Below are positions 27,199-36,298 of a stretch of 57,322 bases of DNA, piece after piece; position 1 is the stretch's first letter, and each line of letters starts with the position of its first letter. Source of the stretch: Acidobacteriota bacterium (GTDB taxonomy: Bacteria; Acidobacteriota; Terriglobia; Terriglobales; Acidobacteriaceae); contig JANYDG010000125.1 of assembly GCA_025359885.1 (NCBI GenBank), positions 1 through 57,322 of the forward strand. Direction: 5' to 3'. The notes under the pieces are model-generated. The model made no database searches. It worked only from the letters and a program-made list of their open reading frames with translations, and was not told where the DNA came from. Both the position numbers and the translations under genes were made by a program.

Positions 27199-27441
27199 CT
27201 ACAGGGCTGTGCCGTCCCCGATTTCATCGTCGTCTAGCAGCTCGAAGAAGCCAGGTCCGAGCACGAAACCGGGGGTTGCGAGAGCGCCAAGGCGCTTTTT
27301 GGCGACGGGGTGGAGGCCCTGGATCGTGGCGACGGGGGTCTTTGCGCGGCCGGAGGTGACGATGATGACTTCGCCTTTCTGCGCCCGGTTGACGAGTTCA
27401 GAAAAGTTGGTTTTGGCTTCGAAGATGGTCGCAGTGATCAT
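27199..27441 (-). CDS. Phd/YefM-type antitoxin
   Basis: An 80-residue antitoxin. The N-terminal fold has ITATIFEAKTNFSELVNRAQ and GEVIIVTSGRAKTPVATI, typical of Phd/YefM DNA-binding dimers; the acidic C-terminal part (ELLDDDEIGDG) is the likely toxin-wrapping segment. It is the first gene of the pair, as usual, with GGAGGGG directly before the ATG at 27441. Such antitoxins normally repress their own promoter, which should be in the 104-base divergent gap to the DUF2461 gene. Confidence 0.88.
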   Translation of the reverse strand: MITATIFEAKTNFSELVNRAQKGEVIIVTSGRAKTPVATIQGLHPVAKKRLGALATPGFVLGPGFFELLDDDEIGDGTAL

Positions 27442-27545
27442 GCTCCCCTCCATACTGACAGCTTATCTTAACCAAGTTGAAATTGCCATTCGCAAGTGTC
27501 AAACCCAGTCCCATACAGGGCTTGATTTGATAGTCTTGTCGGGTT

Positions 27546-28358
27546 ATGGCGACCACAAAAAAGGGCATTTCCAGCAAGCCTGAGGTACCTGCCGCGCACC
27601 TGCGCAAGGAGGGGTTGACCTTTCTTCGTTCGCTGATCCGGGTGAACAAGACGGACCCGGTGGAGGCGCGGGAGTGGTTCAACGCGAACAAGGCCATTTA
27701 CGAGGCGGAGCTGAAGCAGCCGATGCTGGCGATTATCCGCGAGGTGACGGGGGCGATGGAGGAGTTTGCGCCGGAGCATGTGCGTGCGGCGGAGAAGTCG
27801 TTCTTTCGGATTTACCGGGACACGCGTTTTTCGAACGACAAAAAGCCGTACAAGGAGCATGTGGCGGCGTGGTGGTCGCATACGGGACTGCAAAAGACTT
27901 CGGGGGCGGGGTTTTATTTTCACATTGCGCCGAAGGAAGTGACGATTGCGGCGGGGGCGTATATGCCGGAGAAGGAGCAACTGGCGGCGATTCGGCAGTG
28001 GATGCTGGACCATCATGCTGAATTTCGCAGATTGCTTGAGAAGCCCGCTGTGCGCAAGGTGTTTCGGGAGTTTGAGGGGAATGCGCTGACGCGGCCGCCG
28101 AAGGGCTTTCCGACGGAGCTGGAGGGGAAGCCGCATCCGGCGCTGGACTTGATTCGCTGCCGGCAGTGGGGGCTGGCAGCGACTTTACCGACGGAGGCTG
28201 CGCTGCAGCCGAATTTTGCAGGCGAGCTGGTGCGGCATTTCCGGCTTGCGGCCCCGGTTGTGGCGGCCTTGAATTTGCCAATTGTAGCGAGCCTTGAGGA
28301 GGCGAAGCCGAGGTTTGCGGGGATGCCAAAAGGGAAGAAAACAGGGAAAACCCGCTAA
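27546..28358 (+). CDS. DUF2461 family protein
   Basis: A 270-residue cytoplasmic protein of the DUF2461 family. It has the family features FLRSLIRVNKTDPVEAREWF, the RIYRDTRFSNDKKPYKEH block, and GAGFYFHIAPKEVTIAAG. Biochemical function is not known. The end is a lysine-rich tail (KPRFAGMPKGKKTGKTR). It is divergent from the toxin-antitoxin pair and precedes the HU gene by 250 bases. ATG at 27546. Confidence 0.9.
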   Translation: MATTKKGISSKPEVPAAHLRKEGLTFLRSLIRVNKTDPVEAREWFNANKAIYEAELKQPMLAIIREVTGAMEEFAPEHVRAAEKSFFRIYRDTRFSNDKKPYKEHVAAWWSHTGLQKTSGAGFYFHIAPKEVTIAAGAYMPEKEQLAAIRQWMLDHHAEFRRLLEKPAVRKVFREFEGNALTRPPKGFPTELEGKPHPALDLIRCRQWGLAATLPTEAALQPNFAGELVRHFRLAAPVVAALNLPIVASLEEAKPRFAGMPKGKKTGKTR

Positions 28359-28384
28359 AACCCGGTGATTTCGGGTCATTTTCC

Positions 28385-28390
28385 TATAAT
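28385..28390 (+). promoter_or_regulatory. Possible -10 element upstream of the HU gene
   Basis: A perfect TATAAT stands 27 bases after the DUF2461 stop codon, with no good -35 box at the usual distance. If used, the HU transcript would have an untranslated leader of about 210 bases. A TTGACT at 28416-28421 is another candidate -35 box but lacks a convincing -10. Confidence 0.35.
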
Positions 28391-28608
28391 TCCTGTGGAA
28401 ATGTGGCTTTTCAGGTTGACTTTACTGCCTTGAAAGACGCAAGGTAACCAACGACAGGTTTCACCGGACCCGCGTCAACACTAGGGATTTGCGCAAGCGT
28501 TGCCTCCGCGCTCTTCTCTGGCGGGCTGAACACATACCGGCGTTACCCGGCAACAATCACACGTACTTAAAACAAGCCTATTGAGGCAAACATCGGAGGA
28601 AACACAGA

Positions 28609-28905
28609 ATGGCAACAGGATTGACCAAGACCGCACTTATCCGTCTCATGGCTGAAAAGCTGGAGCTGACCAACAAGCAGGTTGCTGCGTTCCTCGAGAC
28701 GCTGGCCGAAACCGCCGTGAAGGAAACGAAGAAGAATGGTGTTTTCGTGATTCCCGGCATCGGACGTCTCGTGAAGGCAGAGCGCAAGGCCCGCGTGGGT
28801 CGCAACCCCCAGACTGGCGCCGCGATCAAAATCAAGGCCAAGACCGTGGTGAAGTTCCGCGTGGCCAAGGCTGCCAAGGACGTGATTGCGCCGGTGAAGA
28901 AGTAG
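28609..28905 (+). CDS. HU family DNA-binding protein
   Basis: A 98-residue nucleoid protein of the HU/IHF family, which bends DNA as a dimer. It shows helix region ALIRLMAEKLELTNKQVAAF, the saddle with FVIPGIGRLVKAERKARVGRNPQTG (the RNPQTG loop intercalates into DNA) and a lysine-rich C-terminus VIAPVKK. The ATG at 28609 has CGGAGGAAAC upstream, a very good ribosome-binding site. A 250-base leader region precedes it and a hairpin terminator follows. Confidence 0.97.
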   Translation: MATGLTKTALIRLMAEKLELTNKQVAAFLETLAETAVKETKKNGVFVIPGIGRLVKAERKARVGRNPQTGAAIKIKAKTVVKFRVAKAAKDVIAPVKK

Positions 28906-28930
28906 TTTCGGCAGGCAGCAGGTAATCAGG

Positions 28931-28956
28931 GGGTGGGCCTGCGGGCTCACCCTTTT
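28931..28956 (+). terminator. Rho-independent terminator after the HU gene
   Basis: GGGTGGGCC (28931-28939) pairs with GGCTCACCC (28944-28952), including one G-U, with a 4-base loop, followed by TTTTGG. It starts 25 bases past the HU stop codon. Confidence 0.8.
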
Positions 28957-29031
28957 GGTTTGCAGAAATTTGCGCATCCCAGCGTCTGGCAGCAGATCCA
29001 AGTGAGAGCGACTTGAATGGGAGTAGAGGCG

Positions 29032-29451
29032 ATGGACGACGCGACTACCGGGGCGCGGCTGGCGGCGGGTAGAGGGATTGCCTGGTTGCTGCGGTTTGAG
29101 GGGTTGGCGGTAGGAGTGCTGAGCGCATGGTTGTTTGCGCGGAGTGGCGCAAGCTGGTGGCTCTTTGCCGGGCTGTGGCTGATGCCTGACCTGGGGATGC
29201 TCGGCTACTTCCTGAGCCCCCGGCTGGGCGCGCATGGATACAACGCGCTGCACACGTATCTGCTACCGGGCTTGCTGGTGGTTGCTGCGCTGCTGGGGAA
29301 GCAGGCGATGCTGCCGTATGCGCTGATATGGTTTAACCATATCGGCTTTGACCGATTTGTCGGCTATGGTTTTAAATACCGTAACGCGTTTCGCATCAAT
29401 CATTTGAACGTACTGCGGCAGACTGCGGTTGGCTCTGACCGGCAAGTATGA
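29032..29451 (+). CDS. DUF4260 family membrane protein
   Basis: A 139-residue inner-membrane protein of the DUF4260 family with about four hydrophobic segments (WLLRFEGLAVGVLSAWLF, WLFAGLWLMPDLGMLGYFL, LLPGLLVVAALL, and a weaker one around PYALIWFNHIGFDRFVGYG). The conserved GYGFKY and final INHLNVLRQT segments are present. Function is unknown. The ATG at 29032 is preferred because GGGAG lies 8 bases before it; an ATG at 29017 would add five residues. The DoxX-like gene follows closely. Confidence 0.85.
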   Translation: MDDATTGARLAAGRGIAWLLRFEGLAVGVLSAWLFARSGASWWLFAGLWLMPDLGMLGYFLSPRLGAHGYNALHTYLLPGLLVVAALLGKQAMLPYALIWFNHIGFDRFVGYGFKYRNAFRINHLNVLRQTAVGSDRQV

Positions 29452-29518
29452 CCGGGCTTTAGCCGGCGGTGGAGAAGTGCCCTATCCCGGAGAAGTGCAC
29501 TATCCTGGAGACCAAATC

Positions 29519-29899
29519 ATGAAGATTGCCTCGTTGATTTCTCGCCTGTTGCTGGCCCTGATGTTCCTTGTCTTTGGGCTGAACGGTTTTCTGCACTTTA
29601 TCCCCGAGGGACCGCCCATGGCGGGTTTAGCCGGGCAGTTTACAGGGGTGCTCAAAGCCGCCCATTACATGATTCCGATCTCGTTGATCGAGGTGGTTTC
29701 AGCGGTGCTTTTTCTGGCGAACCGGTTTGTGCCGCTGGCGCTGGTGCTGCTTGGTCCGATCCTGGTGAATATTCTGCTTTTTCACGCATTGATCGAACCA
29801 TCCGGCTTCCAGCCTGGCCTGGTGGTGACGTTGTTGTGGTTTGTCGTTTTCTACGACAAACGGGCTGCTTTTGCGGGAATATTTCAGGCCAAGGCGTGA
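29519..29899 (+). CDS. DoxX family membrane protein
   Basis: A 126-residue inner-membrane protein with four hydrophobic helices, starting MKIASLISRLLLALMFLVFG. The fold and the FGLNGFLHFIP and LFLANRFVPLAL segments fit the DoxX-like group. These proteins are linked to redox stress or quinone chemistry in some bacteria, but the exact activity here is unknown. ATG at 29519 has GGAG nine bases upstream. It lies 67 bases after the DUF4260 gene, probably co-transcribed, and ends 52 bases before the convergent diguanylate cyclase gene. Confidence 0.88.
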   Translation: MKIASLISRLLLALMFLVFGLNGFLHFIPEGPPMAGLAGQFTGVLKAAHYMIPISLIEVVSAVLFLANRFVPLALVLLGPILVNILLFHALIEPSGFQPGLVVTLLWFVVFYDKRAAFAGIFQAKA

Positions 29900-29951
29900 C
29901 CGAGGGAATCGTGCAATGGGAGCGGTGTCGGGGAAAAAGGGGCCTGGCGGG

Positions 29952-31289
29952 TTACTTATTTCCGTTGAGGCTGAAGAAGTTGAACTGGTTTTTCCCGCCG
30001 TGCTTTGAGGCGTACATGGCTGCATCTGCGCGATCGAGCAGATCTTTGTACCTGAGCGCGCTGTCAGGGTAGACCGAAATGCCGATGCTGCAGGTCATCA
30101 GAATGTGGTGCGGGCCGGCCTGGATGGGTGGACGCAGGCAATCGAGGATCTTGTTTACGACGCCGACGAGTTCATGGATCTGATGAATCCAGGGGACGAT
30201 GGCGATGAATTCGTCTCCGCCGATTCGGATGATGGAGTCTGAGGCGCGCATGACGGCTGTGAGGCGCTTGGCGACGGTGCGCAAGACCTCATCTCCGATG
30301 GCGTGGCCGAGGTTGTCATTGATCTGCTTGAAGGCGTCGAGGTCAATGAGCAGTACACCGACTTTGAAGCCCTCGCGCTTGGCAAATGCAATGGATTGGT
30401 TGATGCGGTCTTCGAGGAGGCTGCGGTTTGGCAGGCCGGTGAGCGAGTCATGCTGGGCCTGGTGGGTGATGCGCATTTCGTAGCGTTTGCGCTCAGAGAT
30501 ATCAGAGGCGGTGATGGCCACGCCGTCGCGGAACTTGACGACCTGGACGCGCAGCCAGGCGCTATCGATATTGCCCAACTGCAGCGGGTATTCCGAAACG
30601 AAGGGGTTGCCGGTGGTGACGACCTGCTTGTAGCGATCAAAGAAGCCGCCGGTTCGATTCTGGGGCATGAGCTCGCACATCATGCCGCCGAGCATGATTT
30701 CGCGCGGGATGGAGACGAGTTTTTCGACGTTGCTGTTGAGGTAGGTGAAGATGAAGTCTTCGATTTCGCCGGAGGGACCGCGCAGGGCCTGGCAGATGAA
30801 GAAGGCATCGAGACTGCTCTCGACGACGGCGTGGAGGCGGTCGCGCTCTTCCCGAAGGGTGGCTTCCATGGTGCGAAGAGCGTCTTCCTGACGCTTGCTT
30901 CCGGTCAAGTCTCGAATCACCTGGGCGAAGCCGGTGGCGGTGCCGCTGGGGCCGCGCATGGCGGTAAGGACATAGCTGGCCCAGAAACGTTCGCCATTTT
31001 TGCGCAGCCGCCAACCTTCGCCGGAGATGCGTCCCGTCCGCAAGGCTTCAGCGAGTTCGAGTTCAGGGCGACGGGCGGCGACATCTTCAGGAGCGAAAAA
31101 AATCTTGAAATGGGTACCGAGAATTTCCTGCCGGGAATAGCCTTTGTTGAGTTCTGCGCCGCGGTTCCAGGTGAGGACATGGCCAGCGTTATCGAGCATG
31201 TAGATGCCGTCGACCTCAATGCTGTCGACCAACTGCCGATATCTTTCGTCGTGCTTGAGTGCGACGCTGGAGCCGAGTTCAAAGAGCAT
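29952..31289 (-). CDS. PAS-GGDEF diguanylate cyclase
   Basis: A 445-residue cytoplasmic enzyme predicted to make c-di-GMP from two GTP. A PAS domain (about 15-130, VDGIYMLDNAGHVLTWN) is followed by a helical linker, a second PAS-like sensor (about 150-268) and the GGDEF domain (about 275-440). The active-site motif GGDEF is intact at 357-361, and an RxxD inhibitory site (RASD, 348-351) lies exactly five residues before it, so product inhibition is expected. No membrane segment, so the signal is probably cytoplasmic. ATG at 31289 has AGGAAC upstream. It lies 3.3 kb from the exopolysaccharide locus, a typical c-di-GMP target. Confidence 0.95.
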   Translation of the reverse strand: MLFELGSSVALKHDERYRQLVDSIEVDGIYMLDNAGHVLTWNRGAELNKGYSRQEILGTHFKIFFAPEDVAARRPELELAEALRTGRISGEGWRLRKNGERFWASYVLTAMRGPSGTATGFAQVIRDLTGSKRQEDALRTMEATLREERDRLHAVVESSLDAFFICQALRGPSGEIEDFIFTYLNSNVEKLVSIPREIMLGGMMCELMPQNRTGGFFDRYKQVVTTGNPFVSEYPLQLGNIDSAWLRVQVVKFRDGVAITASDISERKRYEMRITHQAQHDSLTGLPNRSLLEDRINQSIAFAKREGFKVGVLLIDLDAFKQINDNLGHAIGDEVLRTVAKRLTAVMRASDSIIRIGGDEFIAIVPWIHQIHELVGVVNKILDCLRPPIQAGPHHILMTCSIGISVYPDSALRYKDLLDRADAAMYASKHGGKNQFNFFSLNGNK

Positions 31290-31613
31290 GGAGGTTCCTG
31301 TCGTTCAACGGACTTCGCGCAAGGTTTGAGGAGCATCTTTCCATTTTTGGTTGCGAGAAGGGGCTGCAATCCGCAAAAAGGAGAGATTTCGTGCGCCGCT
31401 AGCCCATCAGAGGCTGGTATTGCACATTGATTGAGTTGATCGTAACGGAGAACTTGTGGGGGCGAAATGACGAATTCGTTGTCAGTAATCGCCCGAAAGT
31501 ACCACTGAGGAGGTGACGAGCCAAGGTGAACCTGGATGAGCCTGGGTGAGCCTGGTTGCTTCCTCGCGAATTGGGGTTGATTTTTGGCGCGCCTGGGGAG
31601 AGTCGTCGAGGGC
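31290..31613. other. Intergenic region upstream of the diguanylate cyclase
   Basis: About 320 bases without a recognisable gene. It includes three tandem 10-bp units TGARCCTGGN (31527-31536, 31537-31546, 31547-31556) and should hold the cyclase promoter. No clear terminator of the upstream methyltransferase-like gene was seen. Confidence 0.5.
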
Positions 31614-32375
31614 TCAGGAAGGCGCAACCCGTGAATTTGGGATCAGTGCGCGGGCCACGAGCGACAAGCCAAAGCTGATGAGCAGGGCACGGATGAGCAG
31701 ATCTGCGTTGTATTGCCAGCTCAGGGCGGCAAAGGTGACGAGGACTCCCACGGGAAACAGCTCTGCGAGAAGGGCACTGAGCCAGGTCGGCTTTTGGAGG
31801 GTTGCGGGGATGGTGGGAGGCAAGGAGCGTCCCAAGCCTGGCAGCAGCCTGGGAACGGCTCGACAGTAGGCTTTGTAGCTGGCTCCCAGTTGCAGGCGCA
31901 GAAAGTCTTCTTCTGCGAGGATGAGGCGAAAGACGAATATCGCGATGAGCAGGAACGAGATCAAGGCTCCAGTGGGGGGCATGAGGGTAGCGATTGCTGC
32001 GTTCATGAGCAGGCTGCCCAGATCGAGCGGATTGCGCACGAAGCGGTAGGGCCCATTGACAGACAACGGACTCGGCTGGGTAGCGGTGCCTGCGCGCATT
32101 ACGCCGCTCCACACGGTGGCGGGGCCAAGACAGGCAGTGCCCCAGAGGCGAAGCAGTGCCGCTAATGCGGCGACGAGAATGGTGGCTAAGGTAACAATTT
32201 CGATGCCCGTCGTGGACGAAAGGCCCAGGCCGCCGAGCTGAAACCCGAGCCAGAGCCAGGTCGAGGAGCGGGTTCCGAGGTGCAGCCACTCAATCCAGGG
32301 TGCCCAGAAACCGAGCAGAACAATGACTGTGCTCAGAATCAATCGAAAGCGATACTCCAGTTTGGTGGCCTTCAT
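31614..32375 (-). CDS. Isoprenylcysteine carboxyl methyltransferase-like membrane protein
   Basis: A 253-residue inner-membrane protein with about six hydrophobic segments. The signature of the ICMT/PEMT methyltransferase fold is present: GPYRFVRNPLDLG (about 110-122) followed by EEDFLRLQLGASYKAYCRAVPRLLP (about 157-180), regions that bind S-adenosylmethionine. Bacterial members have mostly unknown substrates (lipids or isoprenoids). ATG at 32375 has GGGAGAAGG directly upstream. It diverges from mnmE by 137 bases. Confidence 0.85.
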   Translation of the reverse strand: MKATKLEYRFRLILSTVIVLLGFWAPWIEWLHLGTRSSTWLWLGFQLGGLGLSSTTGIEIVTLATILVAALAALLRLWGTACLGPATVWSGVMRAGTATQPSPLSVNGPYRFVRNPLDLGSLLMNAAIATLMPPTGALISFLLIAIFVFRLILAEEDFLRLQLGASYKAYCRAVPRLLPGLGRSLPPTIPATLQKPTWLSALLAELFPVGVLVTFAALSWQYNADLLIRALLISFGLSLVARALIPNSRVAPS

Positions 32376-32512
32376 CCTTCTCCCTTGTGCGCAGGAATCC
32401 GCTTCATTCAGAGTAATGCCTTGCTGGCAGATCGACCCCGGGGTGGGTGCACGACGAGCTTTGATCTGTTTTCAGCGAAGGAAGGAGGTCTCTGATTGCC
32501 TACAATGGAGAG

Positions 32513-33901
32513 ATGAATGTGCTTGAGGCTGGGGAGACGATTGCGGCCATATCTACGCCTCCGGGGCGAGGTGGGATCGGGATTGTGAGGCTGAGCGGGG
32601 CGGCAGCTGTAGCGATTGCGGAGCAATTGGTACGTTTGCAGGGACCGCTGAAGCATGGGCGGGCGCGGCTGGCGGAGGTTCTGGACCCGGAGAGCAGGGA
32701 CGAGAATCGGTGCATTGATGAAGCGCTGGTGACGTGGTTTGCGGCGCCCCACTCTTATACCTCAGAAGACCTGGTGGAGATTGCGGCGCACGGTTCGCCG
32801 GTGGTGCTGCAGCTGTTGCTGCGCCAGGCTTTGGCGTTTGGGGCACGGCTGGCTGAGCCGGGGGAGTTTACGCAGCGGGCATTTTTGAGCGGGCGCATTG
32901 ATCTGACCCAGGCTGAGGCTGTGCGCGACCTGATTGAGGCGCAGACTGTGGCCCAGGCGCGGCTTGCGGCCAGCCAGATGGGCGGCGCCTTGAGTGCTCG
33001 TGTTGCGCCAGCCAAAATAGCCCTGCTGGAACTGATCGCCTTGATGGAGGCGGGAATCGACTTTGCCGAAGATGACCTGGCCGTGGCCCCGGACACTGAG
33101 CTGCTGCGGCGCATTGGGGAGGTCCGTCCACCGCTACGGGCGTTGGCGGCGACGTTTGCGCATGGGCGCATTTTGCACGACGGGCTGACGATGGCCATTG
33201 TAGGGAGGCCGAATGCGGGGAAGAGTTCACTGTTTAATGCGCTGCTTGAGAAAGACCGTGCTATCGTTACGGCGATGCCCGGCACGACGCGCGATCTGAT
33301 CACGGAGCGGATTTCGCTGGGGGGGATTCCGCTCGAGCTGGTGGATACGGCCGGTTTGCGCGAGGCTACCGACGAGGCCGAGCGGCTGGGGATTGTGCGC
33401 AGCAGAGAGGCGCTGGCCGATGCAGCGCTGGTGCTGGTGGTCATTGACGCGACGACGGTGGCCGGCGAGGACGATCTGCGGTTGCTGGAGCTGGTGAGGG
33501 ACAGGGTGGTGCTGGCTGCAATCAACAAATGGGACCTGGTACCCGAAGTTTCGATTACCGATTGGCGGCTTATTCTCGAGCGCCTCGGGATACCGGGGTT
33601 ACCAACGTCAGCTGTCAACGGGGCGGGAATCCTCGACTTGAGGGCGACGATACTGCAGCTGGCCACGGGTGGAGCGGCCGCTGAGCCGGGAATGCTGACG
33701 AGCCTGCGCCATCGTCAATCCATTGCGAATGCTCTTCAGGGGCTGGAGGATGCGGAGGTGGCGATCGCCACAGGGATTCCGCACGAAATGGTGCTGCTGG
33801 ATCTCTATCGTGCGCTCTGGGGGCTTGATTCGCTCACTGGGCAGACCACGCCGGACGACATTCTCAACCTCATTTTCAGCACATTCTGCATCGGAAAATG
33901 A
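32513..33901 (+). CDS. mnmE: tRNA modification GTPase MnmE
   Basis: A 462-residue MnmE (TrmE). With MnmG it installs the cmnm5 group on wobble uridine of several tRNAs. The N-terminal folate-binding domain starts GETIAAISTPPGRGGIGIVRLSG; a helical domain is interrupted by the G domain with GRPNAGKSS (231-239), PGTTRD, DTAGLRE and NKWD. The C-terminal CIGK (459-462), whose Cys is needed for modification, is intact. Length is standard. ATG at 32513. No mnmG is in the window. Confidence 0.97.
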   Translation: MNVLEAGETIAAISTPPGRGGIGIVRLSGAAAVAIAEQLVRLQGPLKHGRARLAEVLDPESRDENRCIDEALVTWFAAPHSYTSEDLVEIAAHGSPVVLQLLLRQALAFGARLAEPGEFTQRAFLSGRIDLTQAEAVRDLIEAQTVAQARLAASQMGGALSARVAPAKIALLELIALMEAGIDFAEDDLAVAPDTELLRRIGEVRPPLRALAATFAHGRILHDGLTMAIVGRPNAGKSSLFNALLEKDRAIVTAMPGTTRDLITERISLGGIPLELVDTAGLREATDEAERLGIVRSREALADAALVLVVIDATTVAGEDDLRLLELVRDRVVLAAINKWDLVPEVSITDWRLILERLGIPGLPTSAVNGAGILDLRATILQLATGGAAAEPGMLTSLRHRQSIANALQGLEDAEVAIATGIPHEMVLLDLYRALWGLDSLTGQTTPDDILNLIFSTFCIGK

Positions 33902-34082
33902 AGCCCGCATTGCGGCGTTTGGCGGGTTCAACCGGGGGCCCTGGGAGGGGTATGGCGGGCCCATCACCCAAGTGGGGCATGGGTGCCGGGATGGGTGTAG
34001 ATGCGGATGGCGCAGAAGACTCCAAAGTAACCCTACATGTGGAATGTCACGTTTTTGAACATGGGTCTACCTTCAAAGTGTG

Positions 34083-34099
34083 GCCGAGAGATACTCGGC
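34083..34099 (+). promoter_or_regulatory. Hairpin in the leader of the small CxxC/His protein gene
   Basis: GCCGAG (34083-34088) and CTCGGC (34094-34099) form a perfect 6-bp stem with a 5-base loop, ending 22 bases before the start codon and just ahead of the GGAGAG ribosome-binding site. It may modulate translation or mRNA stability (inference). Confidence 0.4.
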
Positions 34100-34121
34100 A
34101 AAGCGACAGAGGAGAGACCCC

Positions 34122-34391
34122 ATGCAAGTATTGTTGAAGAGTGCCGATTCCGGTGTAGAAACCCGTTGCAGCGTTTGTGGCCAAGGCTTTGTGATGTTCT
34201 GGGAGCGTCAGACGCGCATGGAGCGCGGTGAGGCTCTTCGTGAGATTGAAGCTACCCTGCGTCACCACCATCATGTGAGCGATGGCGCCCACGTTCACCC
34301 GACCAAGGGCTTCCTGGTTCCCTCGTGGGATGGCCCGATTGCTTTCTCTGGCGCGGCCATTCTTGGCAACGCTCCGGTCTGGGCTCTTTGA
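34122..34391 (+). CDS. Small CxxC and His-rich protein, 89 aa
   Basis: I do not recognise a named family. The protein starts MQVLLKSADSGVETRCSVCG: a CxxC pair (Cys16 and Cys19) sits in a knuckle-like CSVCGQGF, and a run of four His (RHHHHVSDGAHVHP) about 45 residues later adds two more. Together these could bind zinc or another metal, perhaps as a small zinc-ribbon-like domain; this is inference. The C-terminal half is hydrophobic but has no clear transmembrane helix. GGAGAG lies directly before the ATG at 34122, supporting translation; an upstream in-frame start at 34080 would cross a hairpin. It stands alone between mnmE and the exopolysaccharide locus. Confidence 0.75.
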   Translation: MQVLLKSADSGVETRCSVCGQGFVMFWERQTRMERGEALREIEATLRHHHHVSDGAHVHPTKGFLVPSWDGPIAFSGAAILGNAPVWAL

Positions 34392-34554
34392 GGATTGAGC
34401 TTCCGGCCTGAGGGAATGGACCGGTCAAGGCTCAGCCACTCTCTGTCATGCTGCCAGCGGCAGACACCGGCAATCCGGGTCTGCCGTTTCGCATTTGTGA
34501 TGATATGGCAGGCAGGACGAGGCCGCAGGGATGAGGCTGGGCCGAGCGCCTGGG

Positions 34555-36162
34555 TTACTTCTTTTCTTCGCTGTATTCCATTTCGGTATTAATTTTCCAT
34601 AAATTTGACTTATCGGTAATGCCCTGCGCGATGTTATCGACGGCGGTCATGGCCGTGAGCATGGAATGGTCTTGATTGTTATATTTGTGCATGCCGTTGC
34701 GGCCGATAAGAAACAGATTTTCTATCTGGTCAGTAAAGTCACGAATCTGGCCAAACTGGTGATAGGTGCCAAAATAAGCAGGATATGTTTTGGCGACCCG
34801 GACGACGTGAGAATCGAGCACACAATCAGGTTCCAGGATGCCGATGCGGCCAATCTCTTTTATGGCGAGAGCGACCATATCTTTGTCGCTGAGATGCCAG
34901 ATAGCATCGGTGTGATAGCAGAAGTATTCGAGGCCGATCCAGACGGTATCCGGGTCGGCAACCATGGCAGGGCTCCAGTTGTTGAAGATTTGCAGCCGCC
35001 CTACTTGTACGTCCGCTTCCTGGATGTAGATCCAGTTGTCTTTCAAGGGGCTGCCGTCTTTTTCATGGACGGCGAGTTTAGAGGCGAGCAGCCCGACCGT
35101 GATGAAGTCGCGATAGACGAGGCCTTCACTGACGGCGCGCACGCTTTCGGGAGCAGGCACGGAGAGGGCGCGAATGAGTTCCTGCACCGGCATGGTGGAA
35201 AAGAAATAGTCTCCGGCAAAGGTATGGCGTTGGCCGTCGCTTGAGGTGGCTTCGATGGCGCTGACGCGATGGTCATCGAGGATGATGCGGTCGACGGTCA
35301 TTCTGAGGTGCAGTTCGCCGCCGGAGTTCTGGACCAGCTCGGCAACGTGTTCCCACAGCTGGCCGGGGCCGAGCCTGGGGTAGAGAAACTGCTCTATGAG
35401 GGAAGTTTCCGTGGCTTTTTGGGCGAGTGCGGTGCTGGAAGAACCGGGCTTTGCGGCAAAAGTCTTTCTGAGGAAGTGCAGGATGACGCCGCGCAAGGAG
35501 AGGCCCTTGATACGCTGTGCGCCCCACTCGGCGCTGATCTGATTGCAGGGCACGCCCCAGACTTTTTCTGTATATGACTCAAAAAATAAACGATAGAGCT
35601 GCCTCCCAAAGCGATTGACGAGAAAATCTTCGAGGGTTTTCTCCTGGCGCTTTGGGAAAAGTGCAGCGCGGAAGTAGCTGAAACCTGCGAGCATGGTGCG
35701 GCCCAGGCCCAGGTTGATGAGCGTGTCTGCGGTGAGGCGAATGGGGTAATCGAAAAACCGGCGAAGAAAGTAGATGCGGCTTTTACGCGGCCGCAGGAGC
35801 ATGACCAGGTCGGGGTCATTTTGGGCTTTCCCGGGTGGGAGTGCTGAGGCAGGCAGGTCGCGCTGCTGGCCGTGATAGCGAATCTGACTTGATGAGCCGG
35901 GGGCGCTTGAAGCGTCATTGCCTTGAAGCTGCAGCGGCATCAACTCAAGCCACCACTGCATGACACGGTCAGACTTTGAAAAGAAGCGATGTCCGCCGAT
36001 GTCCATCCTGTTGCCTTTGTAGTGGATGGTCCGGCTTATCCCGCCAATTTCTGCGGAGGCCTCGAGCACTACGGGGCGAATTCCGGTGCGGCGCAGGAGT
36101 TCGAGCGCGGCAGTGAGACCGGCGGGACCGGCTCCGACGATGATTGCTATGGGACGGGTCAT
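34555..36162 (-). CDS. FAD-dependent oxidoreductase, UDP-galactopyranose-mutase/amine-oxidase-like
   Basis: A 535-residue flavoprotein. The dinucleotide-binding motif [17 protein letters not shown] starts at residue 7, followed by the [23 protein letters not shown] block shared by UDP-galactopyranose mutases and related protoporphyrinogen/amine-oxidase-like proteins. The C-terminal [19 protein letters not shown] segment completes the FAD site. Relatives in surface-polysaccharide loci alter sugars, so a role in making a precursor for the adjacent exopolysaccharide is plausible (inference). The ATG at 36162 is chosen because the FAD motif begins right after it; upstream frame extends into the divergent gene and no Shine-Dalgarno is evident. 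Shares a 136-base divergent region with the GT4 gene. DNA at its 3' end is AT-rich. Confidence 0.85.
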   Translation of the reverse strand: MTRPIAIIVGAGPAGLTAALELLRRTGIRPVVLEASAEIGGISRTIHYKGNRMDIGGHRFFSKSDRVMQWWLELMPLQLQGNDASSAPGSSSQIRYHGQQRDLPASALPPGKAQNDPDLVMLLRPRKSRIYFLRRFFDYPIRLTADTLINLGLGRTMLAGFSYFRAALFPKRQEKTLEDFLVNRFGRQLYRLFFESYTEKVWGVPCNQISAEWGAQRIKGLSLRGVILHFLRKTFAAKPGSSSTALAQKATETSLIEQFLYPRLGPGQLWEHVAELVQNSGGELHLRMTVDRIILDDHRVSAIEATSSDGQRHTFAGDYFFSTMPVQELIRALSVPAPESVRAVSEGLVYRDFITVGLLASKLAVHEKDGSPLKDNWIYIQEADVQVGRLQIFNNWSPAMVADPDTVWIGLEYFCYHTDAIWHLSDKDMVALAIKEIGRIGILEPDCVLDSHVVRVAKTYPAYFGTYHQFGQIRDFTDQIENLFLIGRNGMHKYNNQDHSMLTAMTAVDNIAQGITDKSNLWKINTEMEYSEEKK

Positions 36163-36298
36163 CGTGTGGGGAAAGCTACGGTGAAGCTGTAAGCGTAGTA
36201 TAACCACGGTTTTGTTGGGTTCCTGTTGAGCCCGGCTACAATGAGCCGACTGATGTTCATTCGATTGAGAAATTGGCGCAACGATATACTGATTCTCT

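Noticed and set aside
28360..28376. ACCCG / CGGGT stem after the DUF2461 gene
   Set aside because: Only 5 base pairs and no real T tract; not enough for a terminator call.
30303..31430. Plus-strand frame of 375 codons
   Set aside because: Antisense to the intact PAS-GGDEF gene, whose catalytic motifs are clear.
32755..33666. Minus-strand frame of 303 codons
   Set aside because: Ser/Arg-rich antisense shadow of mnmE.
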